A stretch of DNA of 64,000 nucleotides from Spirometra erinaceieuropaei (lineage: Eukaryota; Platyhelminthes; Cestoda; Diphyllobothriidea; Diphyllobothriidae). Below, piece by piece: positions 46,495 through 59,495 of the stretch. A program made the position numbers and the translations under genes. Within the stretch, counting starts at the first letter, position 1; every line of letters starts with the position of its first letter. The stretch is from the NCBI GenBank assembly GCA_902702965.1, contig CACRXP010000033.1, forward strand, positions 1,895,621-1,959,620, read 5' to 3'. The notes under the pieces are model-generated. The model worked only from the letters and a program-made list of their open reading frames with translations. It did no database searches and was not told the origin of the DNA.

Positions 46495-46800
46495 TTACTC
46501 CAAATCTTCCGTGAGCAATTCTGCTATTGGATTAAATTTTGGAGAACCCATCGGCGTTCCATAGACCAGCTCGCATCGATTTAAAAGCGTTGCATTAAAT
46601 GCCATACCCCTCGTTTCGAGAAGAGAAGATCGCGCCAGGCCCAGTGGACTGGATTTAATTAGAGAGACCACCTCAAATAATACCATAACATGGTCCTGCC
46701 TGACATCTTTTCTCCGGACGTCAGCGACAAAAATGGTGACGGTAATACTAGAGGTACCTGACCCCTGTCGGAGTACGATTATTTTTCGGAACATTCATTT
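46495..46800 (-). pseudogene. Penelope-like element RT fragment (another lineage)
   Basis: A 99-codon open frame holding RT motif A in decayed form ('LFEVVSLIKSSPLGLAR', where F-D-V-x-S-L-F-T-S-I-P is expected) and motif B ('YGTPMGSPKFNPIAELLTED'). The catalytic Asp of motif A is Glu. The spacing between A and B is near that of the other PLE RTs, but the sequence differs from the other lineages here. Nothing recognisable lies on either side, so it is an isolated dead fragment. Confidence 0.7.
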
Positions 46801-49800
46801 GGTTCAATTTTAAGTGGGATTACCTTTCGAAGTAACGATTAAGAGCGTTGGACAAGTCTATAGAACTAACCGCCTCAATCCATTCAATAAGGCGCAACGC
46901 AGGACCCGGCGGACGTATCATAACTGTCCAATGAATGAGGATGATTACAGTGACTAAGCATCTACATTGTCAAAATATTTAAGTTATAATTTTATAATGT
47001 TTCTAAAATTTGGAAGACTTCCAAGTATTTGCAATGAATCAGACTACAGCTGCACCAACACTCTGCGCAAATTACAAAGTTCTTTGTGGACTTAAGCATG
47101 ATTTAATTTGATATATACCTTAGATCTATCGGTTAGTGCTTGCAGTAGAGTGCATAGGCAAGTCTATGAAGATAACGGGAATTCCAAAGTACTTTGAGCC
47201 ACCGATACGATTGCCAGAAAACAAAGTTCAAATTTTATGCTCACTCTCAGACGTTATGCGTAATTGATTTCACACCATCAAGAAGAAATATTTGCGGCCG
47301 TAGTACAATCTAAAATTACAAAAACATTTAATGTGGTGTTTTTGGAATTTTGCGTAGAGCGCTACGGCTAATATTCGCCTCACGCATAAATGCCTTTGCA
47401 TGTATAATGCACAACTAGCTGTCCTCCACTCTATCTACTTGTGCCGTTGCAGGCGTTTAGAAATGACGCAAACTTCACATTGTGCCTTAAACCAGATAGC
47501 AAAAACCGTTGACATTATCGAGTTGCGGCTGAACGGAAGTAATATATTATATGACACAAATTAGGGCGGAATAAAGTCCACTTTTATAGGGCGTCGTTAA
47601 CTACATTTCATAAAGTAGCTTAACTCGGTCAAGGAACAATTCAACAAAATAACGCTAAGAACGAACCCATACGCCAAGCCTATGCGAGGAGACCGTTCAT
47701 TTATAAGCTTTAAAGAAGGAGATAAGCACTATGCCTAAGAGGACTTTGTTCATAGGAAGACGAAGACAACTAATGTTACTTGAGCTTTATAAAGAGAAGA
47801 CAAGTTGAATAAGACCGGTGAACAAACAGAAAATTAAGCATCGGTCGTGACATCACTGTGTTTGGATCTTGTTAAAGGAGACTCAAAATTGATGGACCAA
47901 AAATGCCCTGAAGATTGGTTCGTACTTAGTTGTCAAAAGGATGACTTACCAGCTCAGCATCTCGTTAAAGTGGTCAAATTACTGAATGCGCTGAGCATGT
48001 TTGCTCTTGGGTTCGAATTGGCGAAAAATTCCCTTTAATTTATTTGTCTTTTCTATCTTATTTGAGGGGATACGAAGACCTGCCTAACTGTTCAAGCTCG
48101 GACCAATCTGCCTGCGACGAACACATTCCCCGGAACAGCGCTTTCGGTGTCGCTGGCTTAAAACAGCAGGAATATTTCAAGCAATCATCCTGCGCACTCT
48201 CTCCTAACACCATTTCCCCTGTGCATTATTTTGATTTCTCTGGAAGTGCAAATGTCTGCAAAATTAATCCTTATTTACAGCAAAACATTCAGTTTACCAA
48301 GTTTTCAGTTAAGTGCACTTGTTTAAAAAGTTAACTTGTGTGAGTACTATGATCGTGGGATTTTAATCGTACACTTGTCACTGGAAGAGGTAATAAATGG
48401 TTGGGTTCGTGTTAAACTTCACCAGAACCTACTTACGGGGCCAGGTTCTCTGCCTCCATCAACTTAAGGTAGTATTTGGCAGCAACCAATTCCATATGCA
48501 CTTTACGTATTTAATATGGCTATTTACTATACATGAGTAGTTTTAAATTTGTGTGATCTCTGACGAGGAGTAGAGCAAGCTTGGCACAAATGGTCGAACA
48601 CCACAGGCTATCCGCTTTTATAGTAGGAGTGTGTGTTGAAGAATGTATTTTAGTACAGATTGATGGTAGCCGGAATAAATACGAAAGGCCTCAGAGTTGT
48701 CGGCAAGGGATGTCCCATTGGTTACATCCACACAAGAAAGGGACAAAGTGCGAAGCTGACCAGATGTCATGTGAGAGTATTCGTTAAAATTTACAGGATT
48801 TATTGTAGTAGTACTTCCACCACTGTACTAAAGTTCTGGTTTCAAGCTGCTTCATCTAATTAGTTGTAAACAAGAGGGTGGCAAATATTCAAATAATATG
48901 CGCTCTTAATAGATGTTTATCTTTAATCTCAAGCCTAATGATAGTTTCTGCAGCTTCCAGCCGTTGTCCCCTACTGCTCGACGCATTCGTAATTAAGGCG
49001 AACTATGGCCATGCATTTTTCGGACTGAATGGCATCAGTTGAATTTTCTTAGGACTGTCTCACCTGGCACATGCTACAAACCATCTCACCAAAGTGAGAT
49101 TCAGGAGGCGGGGGGAATGAATGGACGCCAGGTGTTGGGCAAGTCTTAGTGGAGCTATTTGTACTATTTCAAGCAAGAAACGTACCGATAGCCGGTTCAT
49201 CGCTGAAAATCGTACCTCCGACTCGCTAGCCAGACCTTTTATTAAGTTTCCTGTCTAGTCGACCCAACTGTAAGTTGTTAAGTGAAGGGAATTTGCCCTG
49301 CAGCTGAGGTTTTCTGTCGACATTGGAGAGTGCTGCCAAACCCTTGGTTACTCCTGCTTTAGTAAGCAAATGTCTGGTTTGTCTGATTAGTCCTTTAGTC
49401 AACTTGGGTTGTTCAAAGCCTTTCACAATTGATTTTCTGCTCGTTCCTAAAGACGAGACAGTAGGCTTTAATATATGTTTACCTCTATACGAACCTTTTA
49501 CGCCATCAGATTCTTTTACTGTGAAGTCAAGTTATTAACACGAAATAAGATGCCTTGGTTTTGTCTTGTTGACTTAGGGAACCAGGAATGAAAACCTCCG
49601 GACTTCGCCCGTATCAACCGGAAGGGACACAAACTGACTGTTACAAGCAGGATCTTAGCGTAAATACTCATTTTCTCGTTCTGGGCGAGAGCTTTGTTTT
49701 TCATATGCCAGAAAAAACCATGCAGAATCAAATGTCCTATCAGTTTTGTCGGTTCTTGTTGCACAATATGACGTTCAGCTCCCGTTTCCAAAACTGAAGA

Positions 49801-50370
49801 GAAAGTTCAGCCACTTAAGTCATCTAATAGGGCCCAACGCACTGACATGGATAATATAACTAAAATGTTTTGTTAATGGTGTCGTCTTTTCTGTCAATTC
49901 CGAAGGCCTTCCACAGTCGGTACGAACCATCAGAAGTGCATATGGTTAACATGTCAAAGTAGCGATTTTTCGCTAATGTAGTTGACATGAACTATACTGA
50001 CAAGCTGGATCGAAAACACATCTCGTATTTGCTAGACGGGAATACTTCGGACCGTATACCTAAATCGAAATGCATTGAAAAGTACTTTTTCAGTTATTTC
50101 ATTTTAGCCTCATTATGTGCTGCTTGTGTTGGGGCAAAGAAATGTAATTTCACCTTCTCTAAGTCTTACAATTTTCTCTTTAAGTTTTTACCGAAGGAGA
50201 ATTAAACTAAATTTGCCGAATAAATTAGCATCAGGCTGGATACACTCAAAGTCAGGAGTTATATTCCATACAAAAACCCACGGTACAGTGCCCTGACTTT
50301 CCGCCGCTTCGGTCACTGCACTAGACCTCATAGCCATCAGACGAAGACGCGTGAATGTTAAAGCACTACT
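46801..50370. other. No supported gene
   Basis: Mostly AT-rich sequence. A 96-codon cysteine-containing ORF (48044-48334 plus) has a passable acceptor in front but no recognisable domain. Confidence 0.35.
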
Positions 50371-50376
50371 CCATAT

Positions 50377-50442
50377 GTTACCGTGGCCTGACCTTAGCTG
50401 TGTCTGTATGTTACCGTGTACTGACCTAAGTGGTGTCTGTTA
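50377..50442 (+). repeat. Two-copy 33-bp tandem repeat
   Basis: 'atgttaccgtggcctgacc' and 'atgttaccgtgtactgacc' begin two 33-bp units that also share 'gtgtctgt' at their ends. A small hairpin (GAAACGCTGC, loop TGAA) follows near 50523-50549. Confidence 0.7.
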
Positions 50443-50949
50443 CAAACGACACGCAGGCCAGGCCAAATTTGTGTAGTAGGATTTTGGATGGAAAATCCCT
50501 GAAATATTCTTAAAATTGCCTTGAAACGCTGCTGAAGCAGCGTTTTCAGCCTGATAGAAACAGTCGGATGAGTACAGTTAACTAGCCTTTTTTAGCTTAA
50601 GACTGCACTTCATGTCATCAGTTCTGAACTGATAGCATTTTCACTATCAACTTGATAACGCTCGGACGCGAAGAGTCTTTGTCATCTTCTAAATATGTTT
50701 AACTTATATACGATACACACATGTGACCAAACAAGTTGTCATTTTGTCAAAATATTGACTTAGGACAAATGAAAGTAAAGGAACGATGGGTAAGGACAGG
50801 TTATTTAACCGCCCTGGGTGATTTCTCAAACACTTACTCTCTTATCACATCCAAGAAGGTGTGATTTGGTCCTAAGACACAATGGGACGCGTGAGTTCTG
50901 TATCGTGATCTGTGGGTTCTCCTCTTTCATTGTTAATTTACCTGATCGT

Positions 50950-51140
50950 AACCGACAAGCCACCGAGCCCGTGACTCAATGGCTAGGCCGCTGTACTCAA
51001 ATCCAACAGGTGGCAGGACCAAGTCCTAAGGTTTTTGCACATAGGGGGTAGGCTGACGATGGCTAATATACCATAAAAGAGCACTCCGGTCCCCCTGTTT
51101 TCGTCCGTTATGCTATTCTGGCGTTCATAGCGGTTTGTCT
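50950..51140 (+). mobile_element. tRNA-derived SINE (Arg-type head), copy 6
   Basis: Plus-strand head at 50964-51031: A-box 'tgactcaatggctaggc' and a decayed B-box 'aggaccaagtcct' whose T-stem still pairs. The body ends 'gtccgttatgctattctggc', like the SINE ends at 26221 and 26558. Confidence 0.66.
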
Positions 51141-51224
51141 GGAAAACGTTCGGCGAAGGGGTCATGTGGTACAAGTGTTTTGATCTTCACTAGCTTAATC
51201 GACGTCGAAAATTTCCGGATCAGA

Positions 51225-51480
51225 TCCAAGGTTACGGTTAGGGATACGATCGGAGCTAGGGTAGGCATTAGGACCCGGGTTATTTCTAGGGCTGATATTT
51301 TTAGGTTTGGGTTATAATCTGGATTTGCGGTTAAAGCAAGGTTTGGGGTTTAGGATTAGGGTTAGGTAATTTGGATAGGGTTTTGGGAATGGACTAAGGA
51401 TTAAGGACCTAGAGTTAAGGTTGCGTTTGCTCTCGAGCTTCTCCTAAAGGCTTGCGGGTTAGGGGTTAAGGTTATCCCAC
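51225..51480 (+). repeat. Degenerate telomere-like (TTAGGG-related) repeats
   Basis: Many words of the TTAGGG type with spacing changes: 'ggttacggttaggg', 'taggtttgggtt', 'tttaggattagggttagg' (51350-51366), and 'gcgggttaggggttaagg' (51455-51472). G-rich on the plus strand throughout. Perfect arrays are absent, so it is an old interstitial block or a look-alike repeat. Confidence 0.65.
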
Positions 51481-51484
51481 GCAG

Positions 51485-53690
51485 CCATGGCCATGGTTGG
51501 CGTTAGGGCCAGAGATAGGCACGGGTTTTCCAGGGAATTACATACAACACCCCTGCCGGATGAGGTTTAATTACAGGTACTGCACTACGACGGCGCTATA
51601 AACTTCCACTAGAGGTCAATTTCTACACGCAGTCCTGTAATCGTGCATTCCTTCGCAGCAGCCCCAACGAGACCTCGGACTTTTTTTCGCGTAACTTCAT
51701 CTCAAATGCTTGTTCTCCATTGGCAGTGTCGCTGCGGATGAGCAGTTGTGATGTGACCAAACTCTCAGAACACAAGTAATCCGCCAACAATTAGTTTCAA
51801 TTCGCGGACGTAAAGATTGTCCAGAGAAACAGATAAAAACTTCGCAGTATTTATGGGCTGACCATAGAAAGGCGTGGAAAGGAGCCAACACACCAGTCGG
51901 CCTAAGTCATAATGTTTTGCCTGATGATATCCTTTGCCCGTGTGTATATACGTGTGCGTCCAGCTGCACTGTGGGCTGAGTTGCTGACGCGATAAACGAA
52001 GAGTATTACGAGAGTGGGTCACAGTTCGCGTCTATCTGGATGAACGAGGTCTTCGAAAGCCAAAGGCTGTCGTCACACAGACGTTTGATTGCACGCCGTT
52101 GACGAAAACTCACGTTGATCCTCAGTCCCTTCACCAACTGGTCTGATAGGTTAGGATAGTCTATAGGCATATGGAATGTTAAAGAATAAGTGAAACAGAA
52201 AAATTGGCATAATTCTTCGTGGGCTATTAACACGCTCTTCACTAGAATAAATATGAAGCACTTAGATTTGCTGTGATGTGTTAAAAGCCGTGGCTCGGAA
52301 GCATGCCAGCTGAAGAGATAATTTGGTTGCCCTCAGGACTAAGGGCTAGGCAACAATGACTGTAATCCTGTGTTGCCCTTCCATCATTGTTATTGGCTTG
52401 AGTTTCGAGCCGGTCCTATGCATAACTGGCCAGGTCGTGTGCAGACCGTTTAGATGGACATCTTAACCTTGTCCGCCACTGCGAACACGACCACGTCCGT
52501 TTGTCTTGTCACTGGCATCTCGACAAAGCAAGAGGGGCGAGCAGGAGGCGGGAAGAGGAGTAGCTGTCCCATCAGTACAAATTACTTGCGCAGCGATCCA
52601 GCAGGGCACATAATAGCCTCCGTAACTGGACGGTCGAATTCGCATTCGCTAATCCAGCCATGAACCTTGAAATTCGCGTAAGTTGCGATAACGCTTGACT
52701 GATGGGTTTATTTAGTACGTGCCCAAGTGTTCGTCGGAGCTTTGGGCAGGCTGTCGATAAATACGGGGATAGGGCATCAAACGGGCATAAACAGTCTTGC
52801 TAACCAAATAATCATGTATGGAACCCTATTGCCTGCAAAGGCGAGCAGTTCATCTACATAGTCCCCAACTGCATCTCCGAGCTTTGTCACTATTTCGTAG
52901 ACAGTCAGACCATGTCAACAAAATACCGGTAATAACCCACTTAGAGCATACATTAATTGTGGCCACCAAAATCTAAGGGATGCTAATGGAGGTCTTGTTT
53001 AAAATGCCGACTTATTTGTATCTGAAATTTGCATTCTAAAATGTCTTTTTATAAATATAACTTGGTTGCAATGCATGACTCCCGAAGCCTAGTAATGCTT
53101 TTTGCCATTTGTGGTAATCAGTATGAAATGGTTAGAACAGGATTTCGCAATTATTTCCCAATCATGTAAAAACAAGTTGAATAAGGGGCAAGTGGAGAAA
53201 AAATTCTGATGAATGAAAAAATAGCAAAGCAGCTCTTAAATGGGAAGTTGCCAGAAAATGGGCTGATGCCTTCCTACTGCCTGCTTCGAAAACCCCATGC
53301 AATTTATTGGTGATTTTGCCTTAAAAAATAAATATTCAGTCACAATCCCTGTGTCACCTTAGCTTATAAGAGTAAACGAGGGCTCTTTCTATCATTCATC
53401 CCATCTGATTAAATAGGCGGGCCAAAATATTGCCATTGTATGTGTTAATAGCACGAAGTACCCGTGGTAGGCCCCATTCAACGCGCCAAACGCACATTTT
53501 CGACGACTGTTTAGATTGATCTATTTTTACCGTCCTTGGGCATTTCCGGGCAATCTTTAGGCAATTAAATAGATAGCGATTAAAGTGATAGATCAGCACT
53601 TTTATTTGTCTGAAGCGTAAATTATGTTTTTTTCAACCCAGCATCGCCGACAATGGCCGACAGAGGTAACAGACGCGGCCTCAGTAACGC
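51485..53690. other. No gene seen; GC-richer patch near 52260-52800
   Basis: The patch has repeat-like composition ('aggcgggaagaggag') but no head, tail or protein motif. The rest is AT-rich. Confidence 0.35.
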
Positions 53691-53699
53691 GGACCAAGA

Positions 53700-53848
53700 A
53701 AGATACTCCACCCTTATCTGCTCATGTCTCCGATGAGGGATTCGAGCAGGAATACAAATCTTCAGGCTAATAAAGCTCTTGTCCCAGCGATCGTGTCCTC
53801 TTCTTCTTCAAGACAGCTTCCTGAGACTCTACTTTTCGCTTCTATTGG
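53700..53848 (+). mobile_element. PLE terminal fragment with decayed hammerhead
   Basis: Same family as the insertion at 31492. CCGATGA (53730-53736) replaces CTGATGA, 'gaatacaaatcttc' replaces 'gaatccgaaacgtc', then 'aggctaataaagctcttgtc' is intact, followed by a 'ctcttcttcttcaag' tail and the next-unit start up to 'ttttcgcttctattgg'. Its right border agrees within a base or two with that of the inverted fragment at 32238. The catalytic core is destroyed. Confidence 0.78.
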
Positions 53849-53849
53849 C

Positions 53850-56470
53850 AAAAATGCTCCAGCCTATTCTAGATGGCTACCATAAGACGCGCTATGTTAC
53901 TATCATAAAAGCCGTTATGATAACTATAAATATACAAAAATTTGGATTTGAAATTTTGAAATATCTGGATCCTTCCAGGGTCTTATTTTAAAAACTCCTA
54001 TTCATGAAGTATGAAAATATATAGGAATCGCGTTGGCGAAAATTATTTTGACGTTGGCATGGCTAAATATAAGTCCTCGAATGGCGCAAAGCTTTGACGA
54101 GATAGGGTTTTGTCAGTTCCTCCTACCATGCCCACGGATATCCAATAAACACTTCCACACGCTGCATTTTTATACACTATAAGAAAGAGTCATCTGCACT
54201 AGACTTCACGTAAACTGTCATTGCGATTTTATAGAAAAGATTAAAAGAAGCACTAAAACAGCCTATTGAGTTTGTTGTGAGAGCGTTTCCAACTGATGTG
54301 AAAAGGGGCTTGGTCGCCAGAACATAAGGTATATCCGCATGCCGTACCAGATGCCTATTAGAGTTTATCACTACAGGCGGGTAAGGATAAATGTAGCGGA
54401 TGCACATTAGGTGAAGTGTCAGCATAGATGGAAATACTAACTACAGAAAAGCGCATGTCAATCGGCATGAAATTTAAGCTGTGCAGTGGAACGCATTGTT
54501 GCCGATGTATTTTACAAAAAATTTCTTCGAACTGATATTGTCGTAAAACGAAACTTTCCCTCTTTTCAAAAATTTAATCACTCGGTTCACAAACTTTTCC
54601 CTCACATACAGCGCAGGATGGTGTCGTATTAAGTGCAACAAGTAGTAGTTCCGATTGTAACATCGCAGGTCATGTGTGAAATCTAATGTCACAGAAATTT
54701 CGACATGTTTCGCCACTTCGCTAACAAGGCTAATGTTTGCATTATGGCCATTTTGAATTGTAAGGCCAAAAAACAGCAGTACCTTGAAACACAAATTTAA
54801 TATTTCCACATTTTTAGGTATATATTGAATGAGGTACTACATTTGACAATTTGTACCAAGCTTATACGCGCTCTTCCTTGAATTCAGCAGGATAGCTTAA
54901 TTTTGATTCATCCGTGTCACTCTCTTGAAAGTTGGATGTCATTTCCGAACTAAAAGATAGGATATGGGTAAGGCAGGTGATGAAAAAACCAATTTATTCG
55001 GAAATCCTGGGTCCAACGACTTGCACCTCGTACGGACTTGCCTGAAATATTGCGTGTATTGGGCGTTCTACGACATTCCGGCCACTGGCTTACCGGCTAC
55101 AGTTAGGTTGTAACAACCCCTTGTCAAAAAAGCTTTAATGCTTGCGGACCACTGAATGGGACGCAGACGTGGGAGCGGGTTTTGCGCCTTCTCAATGATG
55201 AAGTACAAGTCGATTTTCTGCCTAATTTCATCACTGCATTTTGTGGTCCGTTTCGCCTGCAATATCGAACAAAGTCAAGCCCTTTTTTTAGTCCGAGGCC
55301 GTGGTACAACTCCGTGTATTGCTAGATATCCAGGTATGGACGACATTTAATTTAAGTCTCAGTGACCAAAAGGCCTTCCGGATCCTCTTCTGAATATTCT
55401 GAGGTCGTCTAATGTGTCATTTGTACAGAACGGAGGCCCGCATAATCTACAAGAATCAAACGCGAAACAGCTTTTTCCACCTCCACTATCTCTGGATAAT
55501 TATAAAGCTGAGGTAACAGCAAAGGATGCCTAACTCGGAAATCTCTGAACGGACCGAAATCCTTAGCGTCCACTTCATTCGGCGTCAACTATAACTGCAG
55601 TGGATTGGACAACTAGTTAAGATTGACGGCGAGCGATTATCCGAACGGCTCTTCTACGGAGATGTCGCTACATGCGCTCATCGACAAGGTGATTATACAT
55701 ATCGCTACAAGAGCAGCTTGATGTTTTCTTTGTAACGCTCACAAATCAGCCTCAAGTTCGGGGAAGATGTCGCTCAGGAGCGACCGTACTGGGAAAAAAT
55801 AGTGATGACTGGAGCAGCAATCTATGAAGACAAACCGATTGCTGCTGCACATTCGACAACTCCCTTTTTAAGCATTACCAACTCTACAGCCATCCGTGAT
55901 GCCCAACCACTAGTAGCAGCCTCACCACAGCCGATTCAACAGCTCATAATGTATCCTGTCCATATTGCCACCGCAGATGAACACGTCTCCTGGTCAGTCA
56001 CTTATGATTTTATCTACCAAAGGTAGGTAAATCGGTCCTTGGACAGCCAGCGTAGATTGAGTGACCTATCTCATGATATGTTAGCCAAAATTCTGAAATC
56101 CATTTGTTGATTAGGGAGGATATTTATAAAGGGGGTATAATGTTAATTACTGCACGGCATAATCCCACACTATTTCTGACTCGCCAGGAAGTTGGCTGTG
56201 CAGTGTTCGTTCACGCAGCATCGTGCCGGTCCGTCTTCTAATTGACCTCACTAAGTATCTAAAATAGTCTTCATCCACTACAATATTTTATTAAATCTAC
56301 ATAGTATCTGCTCCAAGGAATAAGAAAATGTGTCATTTCATTTGCGCACAAAGTATACACCTTGTGAAATGAAACGGCTAAACGCTAATGCAACGGCTGG
56401 TCTATGTCAAAATTATTCGAAAACTAGAGAAATATATCAAGACCCAGATAAATCCTTTCATCATCAAAAG
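53850..56470. other. No gene seen
   Basis: Non-coding AT-rich sequence. A segment near 55055-55110 loosely resembles 61680-61740 ('cgttctaggacattcaggcc'), perhaps an old repeat. Confidence 0.35.
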
Positions 56471-56486
56471 AAAATATAATGTTTTC

Positions 56487-57080
56487 TCGAATGAAGGCGA
56501 AATTTCGAGTTCCAGGTGTATACATATTTGAAGAAGAAGAAGAAGAATCGAGCACCGGAACAATTCGTTTATTATCCTGAGCTTTCAGACTCGTAGTGGC
56601 AGAAACAGGACAAGCGGCAGTTATAAGGCACGTAGACCCAATCATCGACCGACGTCGCACGACTGGAGGTGACTACGAAGGGCTCTGTACGCCGGCGCCA
56701 GATCGATAAATCGATTGACCGAGTTCTCATCCGAGGCCCAGGCTTCAATCAATTCTCGGCCTGTTTTGTTTCCGGCGTGGGCAACTATTTTGGTGGCTGC
56801 GAAGTCAAACTCGTGACCCATTTCGTAGGTGTGGGCGGCCACTTGTGACAATGCGTCGCCTCGCCTCACAGCCAGCTTATGTTCATGTATGCGCGATCCG
56901 AGCATGCGTCCAGTCTGTCCTGTGTAATTACAAGGACAATTTTGACACGGAATGCGATACACTACTCCAGATTGCTCTTCGGGTTTTAACCGGTCTTTGA
57001 TCTTCATGACCCTGTTGCGCATGGTGGCTTTGGGGCGGTGTGCGATTCCAACCCCTAACTCCGCAGCAATGCGCTCTTCT
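56487..57080 (-). mobile_element. Inverted terminal fragment of the PLE
   Basis: On the minus strand it encodes the GIY-YIG domain from 'ERIAAELGVGIAHRPKATMR' to the C-terminus 'CDVGR', differing from the downstream copy at very few residues (for example GDALSQ against GDTLSQ). The 3' region lacks 22 bp (junction near 56593), which removes the first catalytic box and half of stem II of the hammerhead. A three-base TAC microhomology flanks the loss. A 226-codon ORF across the junction (56642-57322) is an accident of the inversion. Confidence 0.9.
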
Positions 57081-57092
57081 TCTTCTTCAAAT

Positions 57093-59453
57093 ATGTATAC
57101 ACCTGGAACTCGAAATTTCGCCTTCATTCGTGAAACATTCGGGCGCGATGCGCTTCGGACAGCTCGCAGCTGGGAGTTATTCTCTACACGAGAGGCAGCA
57201 ACATACGAGCAGCTACGTTTTCTGCACCGATGTCTCCAAGACGAACTAACCCCACGATGCCTGAGATATAAAGCTCCCGTCAATACGGCCATGGGAAGAG
57301 AAGTTGTGAGACGGTTTGTCAAACAGATGACAAGAGTTCTGATCGACGACTGTCACCGGCATTTGCAGAAGTACAAGGCTGAGATCGAGGAGAACAGAAG
57401 ACAGTGTGTCCACACTCTCGGCGATTCTATCGCCGCAGATCTTGGGAAGACGATCTCTGCTCTGGCGCACCACAGGCAAGCCAAGAAGAGAGAAGTTTTG
57501 GAACGGAAACTGACTAAGCTAAAACCACCAGGCACAGAAAGCTCAAACTTGGTCCACAACCTCTCGTCTAAGCAGCTAACAGAGCAGCAACTACGAGTGT
57601 TGCAGCATGAAACGTGTTTCAACACTGCAGATGCCGATCCTGTCGACTTCATTGCAGCCCTGGAAGCCATGCTTGTGAGAAGTGAAACATCCGACGACAT
57701 GAAACACTCCGTCCGACAGCGTGTTACCTCTTTGCTGATGACACACAGACCAACCAAAGGTATTTCACAGAGTGAGTCAAAGGCTATGAGAGAACTGAGG
57801 AGGGACGACAGCATGATCATTCTACCTGCTGACAAGGGACGATCAACCGTCGTGATGAATAGAGAAGACTATAATGAAAAAGCTAAAACCCTTCTTGATG
57901 ACAGAGAATTTTACAGACCAGCACAGAAGTCACAAGCCAAAGCAGTGGCAGATCGGCTGAGTAAACTGCTTAGAGAATACCGACATAAAAATGTGATCAC
58001 GGAGAATGAATGGCACCAAATGAGGGCAACTGACACCGCTCTAGCCCGATTCTATGGTCTGCCAAAAATCCATAAAGCAAATGTCCCACTTCGGCCAATC
58101 GTTGCCCTAAAAGGCAGCCCCACCTACAATTTGGCAAAGTGGATGTACTCAAAACTGAAGTTCCTCCAAGGCAATTCGACTACCTCAGTTCGATCAGCCT
58201 CTCAATTCCTCATAGACCTCCGAGGTCGGAGAATTCAATCGGACGAAATCATGGTCTCCTTCGATGTGACGTCGTTATTCACATCTATCCCACCAAACGT
58301 GGCCCGCGAAGTCTTGCGCAAGAGACTTGAAGAGGCGTACGATGAGACTCAGAATGCCCTCAAAATTGAACACCTCATGAGGCTGTTTGAATTCTGCCAA
58401 CAAACTTTCTTCACTTTTGCGGGAGAGACCTATGAACAAATCAAGGGAACCCCAATGGGCTCACCGGTCTCCGGTTTGGTGGCAGAGCTGGTCCTACAGG
58501 AGTTGGAAAAGATTGCCTTCCTCCAACATGAACCGGTGTTTTGGCGACGTTACGTTGACGACACGTTCGTCATCGTAAAGAAGGACATGCTGCAACATTT
58601 TCACAGCCTGCTCAACGCAGTCTTCCCGGGTATAAAATTCACGAGAGAATAAGAACAGGAGCAGCAGTTGCCCTTCCTGGATGTGCTCGTCAGACGAAAC
58701 CTTAACGGTGAACTTGAAACGACGGTTTATGGTAAGGCAACGAACACCACACAGCTTCTCAGTTTTCACAGCAACCATCCGGTGGCTCACAAACGAAGCT
58801 GTGTGAAAACGCTCTTCAAACGGGTCCAAACTCATTGCAGCAAACTGGAAGATAGAGCGCGTGAGGCCCGTTATCTCCGCGACCAGTTTGTGCAAAATGG
58901 CTATCCGAGGGCATTCATAAGTCGCTGCCTACGCGGTCGCCACCAGAGAACTCAAACATCAACGCCACCGACGATATGGCATTCTCTGCCATACATCAAG
59001 GGTGTTTCAGAAGCGACAGAGCGCATTGCTGCGGAGTTAGGGGTTGGAATCGCACACCGCCCCAAAGCCACCATGCGCAACAGGGTCATGAAGATCAAAG
59101 ACCGGTTAAAACCCGAAGAGCAATCTGGAGTAGTGTATCGCATTCCGTGTCAAAATTGTCCTTGTAATTACACAGGACAGACTGGACGCATGCTCGGATC
59201 GCGCATACATGAACATAAGCTGGCTGTGAGGCGAGGCGACACATTGTCACAAGTGGCCGCCCACACCTACGAAATGGGTCACGAGTTTGACTTCGCAGCC
59301 ACCAAAATAGTTGCCCACGCCGGAAACAAAACAGGCCGAGAATTGATTGAAGCCTGGGCCTCGGATGAGAACTCGGTCAATCGATTTATCGATCTGGCGC
59401 CGGCGTACAGAGCCCTTCGTAGTCACCTCCAGACGTGCGACGTCGGTCGATGA
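57093..59453 (+). pseudogene. PLE polyprotein: reverse transcriptase plus GIY-YIG endonuclease, one in-frame stop
   Basis: About 786 codons from ATG 57093 to TGA 59451, within the usual size of PLE proteins. An ORF can be extended upstream to 56952, but those residues are the antisense of the inverted nuclease, so 57093 is the better start. Order of domains: N-terminal helical region; 'MIILPADKGRSTVVM'; fingers 'ARFYGLPKIHK'; motif A 'VSFDVTSLFTSIP' (Asp at 58263); motif B 'KGTPMGSPVSGLVAE'; motif C 'RRYVDDTFVIV' (tac at 58551); thumb 'LPFLDVLVRR'; then GIY-YIG 'VVYRIPCQNCPCNYTGQTGR' with 'RIHEHKLAVRR'. The only defect seen is a TAA at 58650-58652 in the spacer between motif C and the thumb, after which the frame continues unchanged. 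The product would copy its own RNA and nick target DNA. With the stop it is probably inactive, unless read through. Confidence 0.9.
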
Positions 59454-59495
59454 TTGGGTCTACGTGCCTTATAACTGCCGCTTGTCCTGTTTCTG

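Noticed and set aside
48044..48334. 96-codon ORF with several cysteines and a passable acceptor in front
   Set aside because: No recognisable domain, no donor or partner exon; ORFs of this size occur by chance several times in the window.
56642..57322. 226-codon minus-strand ORF
   Set aside because: It joins the inverted nuclease fragment to the antisense of the PLE start across the inversion point. Only the nuclease part is meaningful.
57353..57835. 160-codon minus-strand ORF
   Set aside because: Antisense shadow of the PLE polyprotein.
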